Assembly: GCA_039920745.1 (NCBI GenBank)
Contig: JBDSDD010000029.1
Location: forward strand, 124,001-188,000
DNA length: 64,000 bases
Direction: 5' to 3'
Source of the DNA: Scleromatobacter sp039920745
Lineage (GTDB): Bacteria; Pseudomonadota; Gammaproteobacteria; Burkholderiales; Burkholderiaceae_C
Shown: piece after piece, positions 26,380 to 35,557 of the stretch
How positions within the stretch are numbered: the stretch's first letter is position 1
Layout: each line of letters opens with the position of its first letter
Notes under the pieces: model-generated
What the model saw: the letters and a program-made list of their open reading frames with translations, nothing else
The model's database searches: none
What the model was told of the DNA's origin: nothing
Made by a program: the position numbers and the translations under genes

Positions 26380-27525
26380 ATGAAGAAATTCCACGTACTG
26401 GCTACAGCCCTGGCGGCTGCGGCTTTCCTGGCAGGTTGCGGCGGCAATGAGGCCGGCGACCAGTCGCCTCGCGTCAAGTTCACGCAGATGGTCAACTTCG
26501 GTGACAGCCTGAGCGACGTTGGCAGTTACAACGTCGGCGCTGTCGCGCTGCAAGGCGGCGGCTACTTCTCGATCAACGGTGCGGGGGCAACCGGCCTGCT
26601 GCACACGAACTGGACCGAGTTCCTTGCCGGCACGCTGCAGCTGACGCAGCCCTGCGCCGCGGAAACGGGCCTGAACACGATCCAGGCAATCGTCGGCGTG
26701 CCGCCCGTCGCGGCCACGTTCCACGACACCGGCTCGACTCCGTGCCTGAACTACGCCCAAGGTGGCGCGCGCGTCACCAATCCGGTCGGTCCGGGCAACG
26801 CGAACCTGGTCACACTGGGTGTTCCGTCCACCTACAGCAACGCGCTGGGCGCTCTGACCATTCCCGTGCACACCCAGATCCAGAACTACCTGGCCGACGT
26901 CTCGCCGACGTTCTCCTCGGGTGCGCTGGTCACCGTGCTTGCGGGCGCCAACGACGTGTTCATCAACGTCGCCACCGTGCAGGCCCAGATCGCCGGAGGG
27001 GTGCCGCCGGCCACTGCCGTCGGCGGTGCGGTGACGGCGATGACGCTTGCCGCGGATCAACTGGCCGATGACATCAACACCAACATCCTCGGCAAGGGCG
27101 CCACCCACGTCGTCGTGATCAACGTGCCCGACATCAGCGTGACGCCGAGCGCCATCGCCTCTGGCGCCTCGGGTCAGGCCCTGGTCAAGCAACTGGTCCA
27201 GGCCTACAACAACGAGCTGACCTCGAAGCTGACCGCCAGCGCGTCGCTGCTGTACATCGACAGCTACACGGCGATCGAGGACGAAGTCGCGAACCCGGCC
27301 CAATACGGCCTGTCGAACGTGGACACGGCGGCCTGCACGTCCAGCAGCTCGCTGGTCTGCACGAAGGCGACGCTGATCGCTGCCGTGACGCCGAGCCCGC
27401 TGACCAACCCAGCCACCGCCGCCAACACGTACTTGTTCGCTGATTCCGTCCACCCGACGCCGTTTGGCTACCGCCTGCTTGCCGAGCTCGTCGGCGAGAA
27501 ACTGGCCATCAAGGGCTGGCTGTAA
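26380..27525 (+). CDS. GDSL-family esterase/lipase lipoprotein
   Basis: A 381-residue predicted lipoprotein (FLAGC, Cys20) with canonical SGNH motifs: NFGDSLSDVG (nucleophile Ser43), LNYAQGGARV (block II Gly), LAGANDVF (block III Asn) and FADSVHPTPFGY (catalytic Asp and His). Likely a surface or periplasmic ester hydrolase; substrate unknown. ATG 26380 has GAGG upstream and gives the lipoprotein signal; an upstream in-frame start would place 24 extra polar residues before it. It follows a palindrome that may control it and precedes an OmpW-type porin by 33 bp, suggesting one unit. Confidence 0.88.
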   Translation: MKKFHVLATALAAAAFLAGCGGNEAGDQSPRVKFTQMVNFGDSLSDVGSYNVGAVALQGGGYFSINGAGATGLLHTNWTEFLAGTLQLTQPCAAETGLNTIQAIVGVPPVAATFHDTGSTPCLNYAQGGARVTNPVGPGNANLVTLGVPSTYSNALGALTIPVHTQIQNYLADVSPTFSSGALVTVLAGANDVFINVATVQAQIAGGVPPATAVGGAVTAMTLAADQLADDINTNILGKGATHVVVINVPDISVTPSAIASGASGQALVKQLVQAYNNELTSKLTASASLLYIDSYTAIEDEVANPAQYGLSNVDTAACTSSSSLVCTKATLIAAVTPSPLTNPATAANTYLFADSVHPTPFGYRLLAELVGEKLAIKGWL

Positions 27526-27558
27526 GCCGACGCTCGAGACTCACGCAAGGACACATTC

Positions 27559-28233
27559 ATGAAGAAGCAATCCATTGCATCCGCCCTCGTCGCTACCGTC
27601 GCCCTGTGCGGCGCGGGTGCCGCGCAGGCGCAGGTCGCGGGCCAGGTCATGTTCCAGCTGGGCTGGAACAAGATCATGCCCAAGGTCAAGAGCGATGACC
27701 TGACCGCACCGGCTCTGCCGGGCTCCAAGATCAACATCAAGTCCGCCAGTGCGCTGTTCTTCACCGGCACGTACATGATCACCGACGACATCTCGGTGGA
27801 AGCGCTGGGCGGCCTGCCCTACAAGCACGACATCGTGGGCGCAGGCGCAGTGGCCGGCGTCGGCAAGATCGGCAGCATCCACCAGATCTCGCCGACCGTG
27901 CTGCTGCAGTACCGCTTCCTGGCGTCGGACGCGACGTTCCGCCCCTACATCGGCGCTGGCCCGACATTCGCCAAGTTCTACGGCACGAGGGGTTCCGCCG
28001 CGCTGACCGCCGTCACCAACCCGGGCGGCCCGCCCACGACCATCGGTGGCGACACGGAATGGGGCTTCACGACGCAGGTCGGCGGCGCCTACAAGATCGA
28101 CAAGCATTGGTTCATCGATGCCGCGATCCTGAAGACGTTCATCAGCACCAAGGCGACCCTGTCGACGGGCCAGAGCACCTCGGCCAAGCTGAACCCGATC
28201 GCCATCAACGCATCGGTCGGCTACACGTTCTGA
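27559..28233 (+). CDS. OmpW family outer membrane protein
   Basis: A 224-residue protein with signal peptide (MKKQSIASALVATVALCGAGAAQA) and an OmpW-type eight-stranded barrel: FTGTYMITDDISVEALGGLPYKHDI, VLLQYRFLASDATFRPYIGAGPTFAKFY, GGAYKIDKHWFIDAAILKTF and the C-terminal INASVGYTF ending in Phe, as expected for BAM-dependent insertion. OmpW proteins form narrow hydrophobic channels; with a lipase just upstream it might take up hydrophobic products, an inference only. It ends before a strong terminator. Confidence 0.93.
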   Translation: MKKQSIASALVATVALCGAGAAQAQVAGQVMFQLGWNKIMPKVKSDDLTAPALPGSKINIKSASALFFTGTYMITDDISVEALGGLPYKHDIVGAGAVAGVGKIGSIHQISPTVLLQYRFLASDATFRPYIGAGPTFAKFYGTRGSAALTAVTNPGGPPTTIGGDTEWGFTTQVGGAYKIDKHWFIDAAILKTFISTKATLSTGQSTSAKLNPIAINASVGYTF

Positions 28234-28268
28234 ACTTTCGGGCCGGCCGGTTGCGGCCGACCGAAACG

Positions 28269-28301
28269 AAACCCGCGCGCAGCGATGCACGCGGGTTTTT
28301 T
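28269..28301 (+). terminator. Rho-independent terminator after the OmpW gene
   Basis: AAACCCGCG (28269-28277) pairs with CGCGGGTTT (28290-28298) around a 12-nt loop, followed by a T run to 28301. The T run reaches the stop codon of the convergent dacB gene (28301-28303). Confidence 0.85.
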
Positions 28302-29746
28302 CATGGGGCCTTGGCCTGTGCGGGATCGTGCTCGACCCAGTCGATCGCGGCATCGAGCGCCGGCCGCGCCGCGTTCGCGTTCGGGTCGTTGATCACCGCG
28401 ACGAGGATGTAGCGCCGGCCGCTGTGCGACAGCACGTAGCCGGCCACCGCGACGACGTCGCGCATCGAGCCCGTCTTCAGGTGCGCGCGACCGGCGGGTG
28501 CCTTGCTCTTGCGCAGCGTGCCGTCGACGCCGTTGATCGGCAGCGAACTCATCAGCTCGGGCATGGCCGGGCTGTTCCAGTCCGACTGCAGCAACTGGCC
28601 CAGCGTGCGCGCGCTGATGCGCGTCTCGCGCGCGAGGCCCGAGCCGTTGACCACCACGACGCCGTCGGCCGCCGCGCCCAGACGCTGGTGCAGCCACTGC
28701 ATCAACACCGCGCGCGCCTGCTCCTGCTTGACGTCGGTGGCGCTGCTCGAAAGCTCCGAGCCGGCGTTCCACGCCAGTGTCAGGAACAACTGCTCAGCCA
28801 TCGTGTTGTTGCTGTACTTGTTGATGTCGCGCACGATCTGGGCGAGTTGCGGCGACTCGAACGTGAAGGCGGGCGTCGCACCTTCGGGCAACGTGCCGTT
28901 GCGCACCTTGCCCGACAGCTTGCCGCCGACCTCGTGCCACAGCGCGCCTACCAGGCGGCTCTCGTAGCTGGCGGGTTCGGGGTAGGCCAGTGGCCAGTTG
29001 CGTGCGCCGCAGCTTGCAGGGTACGTGCCCGCGAAGTGCCAGTGCGAGGCGTCGTCGGCGTTCAGCTTGAGCCCGCCGCGCCAGTCGCCGCAACCGTTCT
29101 TGCCCAGGGGCACGCTCGCGTCGATCCGCAGCCCCGCCAGCGGGGGCTCCGAGCTCACGTGTGCGACGTGGGCGGTCGGGTCGGGCTGGAAGCTCAGCGT
29201 TACCGCGCGGAAGTTCATCAGCAGCGCGTCGGGCAGCACGTTGTAAGGCTCGGACGGCGCGTTGTCGAAGTCGGCCGGCGAGCGCGTGCTGGGCGCGAAG
29301 CCGCTGCGGTCGAGGAGGATGTCGCCGTGGATGTCGTGCACGCCGGCGTCGTGCAACTGACGCAGCAGCAACCACACGCGTTCCATCACGAGGCTGGGGT
29401 CGCCGGTGCCCACGATCACCACCGAGCCCTCCAGCACGCCGTTGCGCACCGGGCCGGTGGTGAAGACGCCGGTCTTCCAGGTCCAGGCCGGCCCGAGCAT
29501 GTCGAGCGCGGCGCTGGTGGTGGCGAGCTTGAAGACGGAGGCCGGGTTGACGCCGAAGTCGGGGTTCCAGCCCCAGGACGGCGTCGTGGCGTCCACTGGC
29601 TGCACCCACAGTGCCAGCGCGCTGGGCGGAACGTGGGCCTTGTCCAGCGCCGCGGAGATGGCGGGCGGCAGCGTCCACGCGGGCGCGGGGGCCGCCTGAG
29701 TGGCGCAGGTCGTGGCGAGCAGGGCGAGGGTGGAGAGCCGGATCAT
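28301..29746 (-). CDS. dacB: D-alanyl-D-alanine carboxypeptidase/endopeptidase (PBP4, DacB)
   Basis: A 481-residue class C low-molecular-weight penicillin-binding protein that trims or cleaves peptidoglycan peptides in the periplasm. Signal peptide MIRLSTLALLATTCATQAAPA; catalytic motifs SxxK in NPASVFKLAT, SxN in KYSNNTMAEQ and KTG in AHLKTGSM, all intact. ATG 29746 was preferred to the open frame beginning at 29857 because it starts the signal peptide. The stop codon lies at the edge of the terminator of the convergent ompW unit. It is divergent from tsaB. Confidence 0.94.
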   Translation of the reverse strand: MIRLSTLALLATTCATQAAPAPAWTLPPAISAALDKAHVPPSALALWVQPVDATTPSWGWNPDFGVNPASVFKLATTSAALDMLGPAWTWKTGVFTTGPVRNGVLEGSVVIVGTGDPSLVMERVWLLLRQLHDAGVHDIHGDILLDRSGFAPSTRSPADFDNAPSEPYNVLPDALLMNFRAVTLSFQPDPTAHVAHVSSEPPLAGLRIDASVPLGKNGCGDWRGGLKLNADDASHWHFAGTYPASCGARNWPLAYPEPASYESRLVGALWHEVGGKLSGKVRNGTLPEGATPAFTFESPQLAQIVRDINKYSNNTMAEQLFLTLAWNAGSELSSSATDVKQEQARAVLMQWLHQRLGAAADGVVVVNGSGLARETRISARTLGQLLQSDWNSPAMPELMSSLPINGVDGTLRKSKAPAGRAHLKTGSMRDVVAVAGYVLSHSGRRYILVAVINDPNANAARPALDAAIDWVEHDPAQAKAP

Positions 29747-29839
29747 GGGGTGCTGGGGCGTGGCGGAATGGTCGTTCGAAGCCCGGGCGACCGGCGCGCC
29801 AGGGGGCAGGATGATGATCGCACGGCTACACTCGTCGGC

Positions 29840-29929
29840 ATGCTTGCGCTCATCCACTTCACCCGCTGCGGCGTCGATTCCGCGTCACGCCTTGCGCTTG
29901 TCTTGCACCGGGCAGGGACGGGCGCGTGA
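29840..29929 (+). CDS. Possible 29-residue leader ORF overlapping the tsaB start
   Basis: ATG 29840 opens a short frame (MLALIHFTRCGVDSASRLAL and nine more residues) whose TGA at 29927-29929 overlaps the GTG start of tsaB (GTGA). TACACT (29827-29832) lies 7 nt before the ATG, so it could be translated from a leaderless message and coupled to tsaB. No homologue is recognised and the frame may be chance. Confidence 0.3.
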   Translation: MLALIHFTRCGVDSASRLALVLHRAGTGA

Positions 29930-30702
29930 AGTTGTTGGCCATCGATAGCGCCACCGAACGGCTGGCGCTCGCCGCCATCGACGACGGCCGCGCGCAGGGT
30001 GCCGGCGCGGCGTTGTCGCGCGCTGCGTGCCGCATCGATCACCTCGACCTCGACGGCGGCGCCGCCGCCTCCGCGCAGGCCTTGCCGATGCTGATGGCGC
30101 TGCTGCAGCGACTGGGCTGGACTTTCGCCGACCTCGACGCGATCGCGTTCGGCCGCGGCCCGGGCGGCTTCACGGGACTGCGCACCGCCTGCGCAGTCGC
30201 GCAAGGCCTCGCCTACGGACAGGACGTGCCGGTGGTGCCCATCGACAGCCTCGCGATCGTCGCCGAGGACGCCGCTCGCCACGCGGGCCTGAGCGTGGGC
30301 GCGACGGTGTGGGTCGCGATGGATGCGCGCATGGACGAGATCTACGCCGGCTGCTACCGCGACGATGGCGACGCCGGCTGGCGCGCGGTGGTCGAACCCG
30401 CGCTGACCACGCCCGGGGCGCTGCACGCGCTGTGGCGCGAGACACCGCCAGCCCTCGTCGCCGGCTCCGCGCTGGTCGCGTTCGGCGAGCGGCTGGACAC
30501 CGGTGCCGCGCCGCGCGCCACGATCGAGCACGGCCGCGCCGCCGCCCTCGGCTGGCTGGCCGCCGCCGGCTTCGCGCGCGGCGACGCCGTGCCGGCCGCC
30601 CAGGCCTTGCCGGTCTACCTGCGCGACAAGGTGGCCCAGACGACGGTCGAACGCGCGGCCGCCAGGGCCCTGAAAGACGCGGCGGCGGGAGCGGGGCGAT
30701 GA
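29926..30702 (+). CDS. tsaB: tRNA threonylcarbamoyladenosine biosynthesis protein TsaB
   Basis: A 258-residue ASKHA-fold protein that scaffolds TsaD and TsaE in formation of tRNA t6A37. Motifs: LLAIDSATERLALA at the N terminus, IDHLDLDGG and IAFGRGPGGFTGLRTACAVAQGLA. The start is GTG 29926, giving the usual MKLLAIDSA; there is no nearby ATG. The gene overlaps rimI by 4 bp (ATGA). tsaB-rimI-udg is a common betaproteobacterial cluster, and the Sua5 enzyme of the same pathway is 5 kb upstream. Confidence 0.94.
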   Translation: MKLLAIDSATERLALAAIDDGRAQGAGAALSRAACRIDHLDLDGGAAASAQALPMLMALLQRLGWTFADLDAIAFGRGPGGFTGLRTACAVAQGLAYGQDVPVVPIDSLAIVAEDAARHAGLSVGATVWVAMDARMDEIYAGCYRDDGDAGWRAVVEPALTTPGALHALWRETPPALVAGSALVAFGERLDTGAAPRATIEHGRAAALGWLAAAGFARGDAVPAAQALPVYLRDKVAQTTVERAAARALKDAAAGAGR

Positions 30703-31199
30703 GCGCCGTCCGCTCCGACCTCGCCCGCAGCGCGCCGGCCATGTGCGTGCTCGGCGTCAACATGCTCGACGCCGTGTTGGCGATCGAGGTGCAGGCCTAC
30801 CCGTTTCCCTGGACGCGCGGCAACTTCATCGATTCGATCGCGGCCGGCTACCTCTTGCGCGCGCTGGTCGCCGACGATGGCGAGATGGTCGGCTACTTCG
30901 TGGCGATGCCCGGCTTCGAGGAGATGCACCTGCTCAACGTGACCGTGGCCGCCCACCACCAGGGCCAGGGCCACGCGCGGCGCCTGCTGGCCGAGCTCTA
31001 CGCGCTGAGCGCCGGCTTCGCCGCGACGGCCGTGTGGCTGGAAGTGCGCGAGAGCAATGCCCGCGCGCGTGCCCTGTACCTGCGCGACGGCTTCACCGAG
31101 GCTGGCAACCGGCGCGACTACTATCCCGCGCCGCAGGGCCAGCGCGAGGACGCGATCCTGATGACGCGCCTGCTGCATCCACCAAGGGACGACGCATGA
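30699..31199 (+). CDS. rimI: Ribosomal protein S18 alanine N-acetyltransferase RimI
   Basis: A 166-residue GNAT acetyltransferase that acetylates the N terminus of ribosomal protein S18 using acetyl-CoA. Motifs: AIEVQAYPFPWTRGNFIDS (RimI signature), LLNVTVAAHHQGQGHARRLL (acetyl-CoA loop, Q/RxxGxG/A form) and EVRESNARARALYLRDGFTEAGNRRDYY. The N terminus is about 20 residues longer than in E. coli. Both ends overlap neighbours by 4 bp (tsaB upstream, udg downstream). Confidence 0.93.
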   Translation: MSAVRSDLARSAPAMCVLGVNMLDAVLAIEVQAYPFPWTRGNFIDSIAAGYLLRALVADDGEMVGYFVAMPGFEEMHLLNVTVAAHHQGQGHARRLLAELYALSAGFAATAVWLEVRESNARARALYLRDGFTEAGNRRDYYPAPQGQREDAILMTRLLHPPRDDA

Positions 31200-32179
31200 G
31201 CTGGAGCGAACGTCAGCGCAGGATGCTGGCCGCGATGGGCGTGCGGCTCTGGTCGCCCGCGCCCTCCGCGACGAGCACGGCGGCCGCACCCTCCGCGACG
31301 AACGAGGCCGGCACGGCGGTCGTCCAGCGGCCGGTCGACGCGCCGGTCGCCCCTGCGCCTGCGCCTGCGACCGCGCCGTTGCCCGCGCCAGCGCCCGCGC
31401 GTGAGGCCGCCCGCGCCCCCGTGGCGCCGCCCGTGCGCCCGCCCGCGCCAGCCCCCGCGCCAGCGCGCCCGCCCACACTGGCCGCGCGCCCAACGCCCAC
31501 GATCGCCGCGGCCGCCGCCACGCTGCAGGAGGCGCTGGCCGGCCCGCTGCTCGCCGAACGCGCCGCCACCATCGCCACGCTGGGCTGGGGCCCGCTGCAG
31601 GACGCCGTCGCGTCGTGCACGGCCTGCAGCCTGTGCGAGAGCCGGCGCCAGACCGTGTTCGGCGTGGGCCACGCGCGCGCCAACTGGATGATCGTCGGCG
31701 AGGCGCCAGGGGAACAGGAAGATGTCGCCGGCGAGCCCTTCGTCGGGCCGGCCGGCCAGTTGCTCGACCAGATGCTGCGCGCCGTTGGCCAGTCGCGCCT
31801 GGCCGCGTCGGGCGAGGGCCGCGAGGACGACCAGGCCGGCGACCCCGCAAAGCGCGTCTTCATCGCCAACACGCTCAAGTGCCGCCCACCGCGCAACCGC
31901 AATCCCGAGCCCGACGAGATGGCCAGGTGCGAGCCCTTCCTCAAGCGCCAGGTGGCGCTGGTGCAACCCAAGCTGATCCTCTTGATGGGCCGCTTCGCGG
32001 TCAAGCAACTGCTGCAGTCGGACGACGCGATCGGCAAGCTGCGCGGGCGCGTGCACCGCTACGAAGGCATCCCTGTCATCGTCACCTACCACCCGGCCTA
32101 TTTGCTGCGCAACCTGCCGGAGAAGGCCAAGGCGTGGGAAGACCTGTGCCTCGCACAGGCGACGGCGGACGCGGCCTGA
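31196..32179 (+). CDS. Uracil-DNA glycosylase, family 4-like with Fe-S cluster
   Basis: A 327-residue protein. Residues about 20-105 are a low-complexity Ala/Pro linker; 120-327 are the uracil-DNA glycosylase domain. Cluster cysteines appear as SCTACSLCESR near the start and CRPPRNRNPEPDEMARCEPF in the middle; GEAPGEQEDVAGEPFVG is motif 1 and VTYHPAYLLR the leucine-loop motif. It removes uracil from DNA. ATG 31196 overlaps the rimI stop (ATGA). The Ala/Pro stretch probably tethers a small N-terminal element (MSWSERQRRMLAAMGVRLW) to the enzyme. Confidence 0.92.
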   Translation: MSWSERQRRMLAAMGVRLWSPAPSATSTAAAPSATNEAGTAVVQRPVDAPVAPAPAPATAPLPAPAPAREAARAPVAPPVRPPAPAPAPARPPTLAARPTPTIAAAAATLQEALAGPLLAERAATIATLGWGPLQDAVASCTACSLCESRRQTVFGVGHARANWMIVGEAPGEQEDVAGEPFVGPAGQLLDQMLRAVGQSRLAASGEGREDDQAGDPAKRVFIANTLKCRPPRNRNPEPDEMARCEPFLKRQVALVQPKLILLMGRFAVKQLLQSDDAIGKLRGRVHRYEGIPVIVTYHPAYLLRNLPEKAKAWEDLCLAQATADAA

Positions 32180-32306
32180 CGGCGGTGACGCAGAACCGGA
32201 GGGGTCTGGCAGCGGCGTGCATCGCGCCGAGTTGCCGATCGAATCCTATGCGCCAGCCGCGATGTGCGGTGATGCCTGACCCCTTCGGCATCGACGCGCC
32301 AGAGGC

Positions 32307-33674
32307 TTACTTCTGTGGCTTCTTGGGCCTGGCCCAGTTCTCGAACATCACCTGCCGCGCGCGCGCGATCGCCAGCGAGCCCGCGGGCACGGTCTTGTTG
32401 ATCGTCGAGCCGCCGCCGATGGTGGCGCCGTCGCCGATCGTCAGCGGAGCGACGAGCACGCAGTTGGAGCCGACGTGCACGTCGGCGCCGATGGTGGTGC
32501 GGTGCTTGTTGGCGCCGTCGTAGTTGGCGGTGATGCTGCCAGCGCCGTAGTTGACGCGCTCGCCCACCGTGGCATCGCCCAGGTAGGCCAGGTGGTTGGC
32601 CTTGGCGCCATTGGCGAGCGTCGAGTTCTTGACCTCCACGAAGTTGCCGATGTGCACCTCCTCGCCAAGCTGCGCGCCCGGGCGCAGGCGGGCAAACGGG
32701 CCGATCAGCGAGCCGGCGCCGACGCTGGCGCCCTCGATGTGCGTGAACGGATGGATCACAGCGCCGGCGGCGATCCGGGCGTCGCGGATCACGCAGTGCG
32801 GGCCGACGCGCGCGCCGTCGCCCAGCGCCACCGCGCCTTCGAACACGCAGCCGACGTCGATCTCCACGTCCATGCCGCAGGCGAGCGTGCCCCGCAGGTC
32901 GAAGCGCGCCGGGTCGGCCAGGCGCACGCCGGCCTCCATCAGCGCGTCGGCGTGACGGCGCTGGAGGCGGCGCTCGAGGTCGGCCAGTTGCACCGGGCTG
33001 TTGACGCCCAGCACCTCGGTCTCGTCCTTGACGGACGCCGTGCAGACCTCGACGCCATCGGCCACCGCGTGGGCCACGACATCGGTCAGGTAGTACTCGC
33101 CCTGCGCGTTCTGGTTGGTCAGGCGCGCGAGCCATTGCTTCAGCAACGCGGTAGGTGCGGCCAGGATGCCCGTGTAGACCTCGGCGATCTCGCGTTGCGC
33201 TGGCGTTGCGTCCTTTTCCTCGACGATGGCTTGCACCGCGCCACCTTCGGCCCGCACGATACGGCCGTAGCCGAACGGATCGGCCAGCTTCACGGTCAGC
33301 AGCGCGAGGCGCGAGCCGGTGCAGGCGTCGACCAGCGCGCGCAGCGTGGACTCGCGGATCAACGGCACGTCGCCGTTGAGGACGAGCGTGACGCCGTCGT
33401 CGGGCAGTGCCGGCACGGCCTGCTGGACGGCGTGGCCGGTGCCCAGTTGTGGCATCTGGCGCACGAACGCGCGCTGCTCGCCGGCGAACGCGGCCTCGAC
33501 CGCCTCGGCGCCGTGGCCGGTGACGACGATGCAGCGCTGCGGCGCGAGCGCCTCGGCTGTGGCGACGACGTGGCCCAGCAGCGGTTTGCCGCCGAGCGCG
33601 TGCAGAACCTTGGGTCGCGCCGAGCGCATTCGCGTGCCCTTGCCTGCGGCCATGATCACGACACTGAGAGCCAT
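32307..33674 (-). CDS. glmU: Bifunctional GlmU (UDP-GlcNAc pyrophosphorylase / GlcN-1-P acetyltransferase)
   Basis: A 455-residue enzyme making UDP-N-acetylglucosamine, the precursor of peptidoglycan and lipopolysaccharide. The N-terminal nucleotidyltransferase has VVIMAAGKGTRMRS, GTGHAVQQAVPAL and LNGDVPLI; the C-terminal left-handed beta-helix acetyltransferase has hexapeptide repeats, NFVEVKNS and AYLGDATVGERVNYGAG. Length is standard. It is convergent with udg and followed by a DUF4136 gene on the same strand further upstream (52 bp). Confidence 0.97.
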   Translation of the reverse strand: MALSVVIMAAGKGTRMRSARPKVLHALGGKPLLGHVVATAEALAPQRCIVVTGHGAEAVEAAFAGEQRAFVRQMPQLGTGHAVQQAVPALPDDGVTLVLNGDVPLIRESTLRALVDACTGSRLALLTVKLADPFGYGRIVRAEGGAVQAIVEEKDATPAQREIAEVYTGILAAPTALLKQWLARLTNQNAQGEYYLTDVVAHAVADGVEVCTASVKDETEVLGVNSPVQLADLERRLQRRHADALMEAGVRLADPARFDLRGTLACGMDVEIDVGCVFEGAVALGDGARVGPHCVIRDARIAAGAVIHPFTHIEGASVGAGSLIGPFARLRPGAQLGEEVHIGNFVEVKNSTLANGAKANHLAYLGDATVGERVNYGAGSITANYDGANKHRTTIGADVHVGSNCVLVAPLTIGDGATIGGGSTINKTVPAGSLAIARARQVMFENWARPKKPQK

Positions 33675-33726
33675 AGAAAAATTCCGGTTCGTCGATGGAA
33701 CCGGAATTATCGCAAGTGCGGGCGCA

Positions 33727-34431
33727 TCAGGCGCTGGGGCCGCTCGCGGCGGGTGCGGCCGGCATGGCCGAGGGCACCATCGGCAGCTCGACGCGCACGT
33801 TGTGCGCCTTGTCGTTGGTGCGCGGGAAGTCCTTCATCGACGCGTCGAACATCGCCGCGAGGAGGCGGTCGCCGCCCGAGCTGTAGCCGTCGGAGCTGGC
33901 GCGCGTCTCGTAGAGCGCCTTGCCCGTACTGGCGTCGCGGATCAGCAGCGCCACCTCGTGCATGTAGATGTCTGGCTGCGGCGGGAACGGCGCCCAGACG
34001 CCGCGGCGCAGCCCGTACGGCCCCCAGGGACCGAAGCCGCCCGGGTAGGGAGAGCCAAAGCCTGCGTAGCCGAACCGACGCTGGCCGCCCCACCAGAACG
34101 GGTCGTCCCACGGGGACTGCTCGAAGCGCTCGGTGCGCGCGCCGATCTGGACCATCACGGCCGGTTTGACGCCGTCGGCCGCAGGCTTGAAGCCGGCGCC
34201 GGCCAGCGCCGTCGCGGCGGCGTTTTCCAGCGCTTGCTGGCGCGGCATGTTGGCCTGTTGCGACGGCAGGCGGTCGAAGGCGTAGGTGCCGGGCGCGGTG
34301 TCGGCGGGCCAGGCGCCGAAGGTGGCGACGGACGTGTCGACCGCGTGCATGCTGGCGCAGCCGGCGAGCAACGCCGCGCCCGCGAGGGCGGCGGCGGAGA
34401 GCAGGCGTTGGGTGCTGTGGATGATGGTCAT
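33727..34431 (-). CDS. DUF4136-like lipoprotein
   Basis: A 234-residue predicted lipoprotein (ALLAGC, Cys near residue 22) resembling the DUF4136 family: FGAWPADTAPGTYAFDRLPSQQ at the N terminus and ALLIRDASTGKALYETRASSDGY later. A Gly/Pro/Trp/Phe-rich stretch in the middle (DPFWWGGQRRFGYAGFGSP ... YGLRRG) is unusual. The tail is Pro/Ala-rich. ATG 34431 has GGGAG upstream; the long upstream open frame is antisense to ttcA's end. Function unknown; likely inner face of the outer membrane. Confidence 0.75.
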   Translation of the reverse strand: MTIIHSTQRLLSAAALAGAALLAGCASMHAVDTSVATFGAWPADTAPGTYAFDRLPSQQANMPRQQALENAAATALAGAGFKPAADGVKPAVMVQIGARTERFEQSPWDDPFWWGGQRRFGYAGFGSPYPGGFGPWGPYGLRRGVWAPFPPQPDIYMHEVALLIRDASTGKALYETRASSDGYSSGGDRLLAAMFDASMKDFPRTNDKAHNVRVELPMVPSAMPAAPAASGPSA

Positions 34432-34612
34432 GACTGTCTCCCGGGTGCTTGGCATGGCACCGCAATGGCGAGCTTCACGCTCGCGTGTAACTCGAGTATG
34501 TACCGGCACGCGGCGCGCCTGCCGTGCCGCTTTCCAGAGGCTGTCGCCAGTCTTTCGACAAGCATGTGCCGGTCCGTATATCCCTGGCGCCGGCGCTGCG
34601 GTTGCAGCAGCC

Positions 34613-35557
34613 TCAGACGATGCGGACGACACCCGGCTTGGGCGTGCCGCAGGACTCGTCCTCGTCGAAGGCGATGTCGCCGTCCGGCTCCGGTCGACCA
34701 CTGGCCTGGATCGTCGCAAAAGGGTGGAGCGCGCGGTCCATCATGTGCGACGGCACGATGTTGGCCATCGCGGTGAACACGTTCTCGATGCGGCCCGGGT
34801 GCTGCTTTTCCCAGTCGCGGATCATCTTCTTGATCTGCACGCGTTGCAGGTTGTCCTGGCTGCCGCACAGCGTGCACGGGATGATGGGGAACGCCTTGTA
34901 CTCGGCCCAGCGCACCAGGTCGGGCTCGGACACGTAGGCCAGCGGCCGGATGACCACGTTCTTGCCGTCGTCGCTCACGAGCTTGGCCGGCATGCCCTTC
35001 ATCTTGCTGCCGAAGAACATGTTCATGAACATCGTCACGACGATGTCGTCGCGGTGGTGGCCCAGCGCGATCTTGGTGCAGCCGAGCTCGCCGGCAACAC
35101 GATAGAGGATGCCGCGGCGCAGGCGCGAGCACAGCGAGCACATCGTCTTGCCGGGCTCGATATGCTCAGTGACGATGGCGTAGGTGTTCTGCTCCTCGAT
35201 GTGGAACGGCACGTCGCGCTCGCGCAGGTAGTCGGGCAGCACGTGCTCGGGGAAGCCGGGCTGCTTCTGGTCGAGGTTGACCGCGATCAGCTCGAACTTG
35301 ACCGGCGAGCGCTCGCGCAGCGACAGCAGGATGTCGAGCATCGCGTAGCTGTCCTTGCCGCCGGACAGGCACACCATCACCTTGTCGCCTTGCTCGATCA
35401 TGTTGTAGTCGATGATCGCGGAGCCCACCTGGCGGTGCAGGCGCTTGGACAGCTTGTTGATCTCGAACGCGGCCTTGCGCTTGGCGGCGGTGCCCTGTTC
35501 GTCGAACTGTGCCGGCGCCAGCTCTGCGGCCAGGCTCTCGGGCTGCTCGAAGTTCAT
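34613..35557 (-). CDS. ttcA: tRNA 2-thiocytidine biosynthesis protein TtcA
   Basis: A 314-residue PP-loop ATPase with an Fe-S cluster that inserts sulfur into cytidine 32 of several tRNAs. The PP-loop SGGKDSYAMLD begins at residue 65; the cluster-binding CxxC motifs are MCSLCSRLRRG and PCTLCGSQDN. ATG 35557 overlaps the folB stop region by 4 bp (35554-35557), fixing the start, while upstream residues in the same frame are only antiframe of folB. It closes a folM-folB-ttcA cluster. Confidence 0.95.
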   Translation of the reverse strand: MNFEQPESLAAELAPAQFDEQGTAAKRKAAFEINKLSKRLHRQVGSAIIDYNMIEQGDKVMVCLSGGKDSYAMLDILLSLRERSPVKFELIAVNLDQKQPGFPEHVLPDYLRERDVPFHIEEQNTYAIVTEHIEPGKTMCSLCSRLRRGILYRVAGELGCTKIALGHHRDDIVVTMFMNMFFGSKMKGMPAKLVSDDGKNVVIRPLAYVSEPDLVRWAEYKAFPIIPCTLCGSQDNLQRVQIKKMIRDWEKQHPGRIENVFTAMANIVPSHMMDRALHPFATIQASGRPEPDGDIAFDEDESCGTPKPGVVRIV

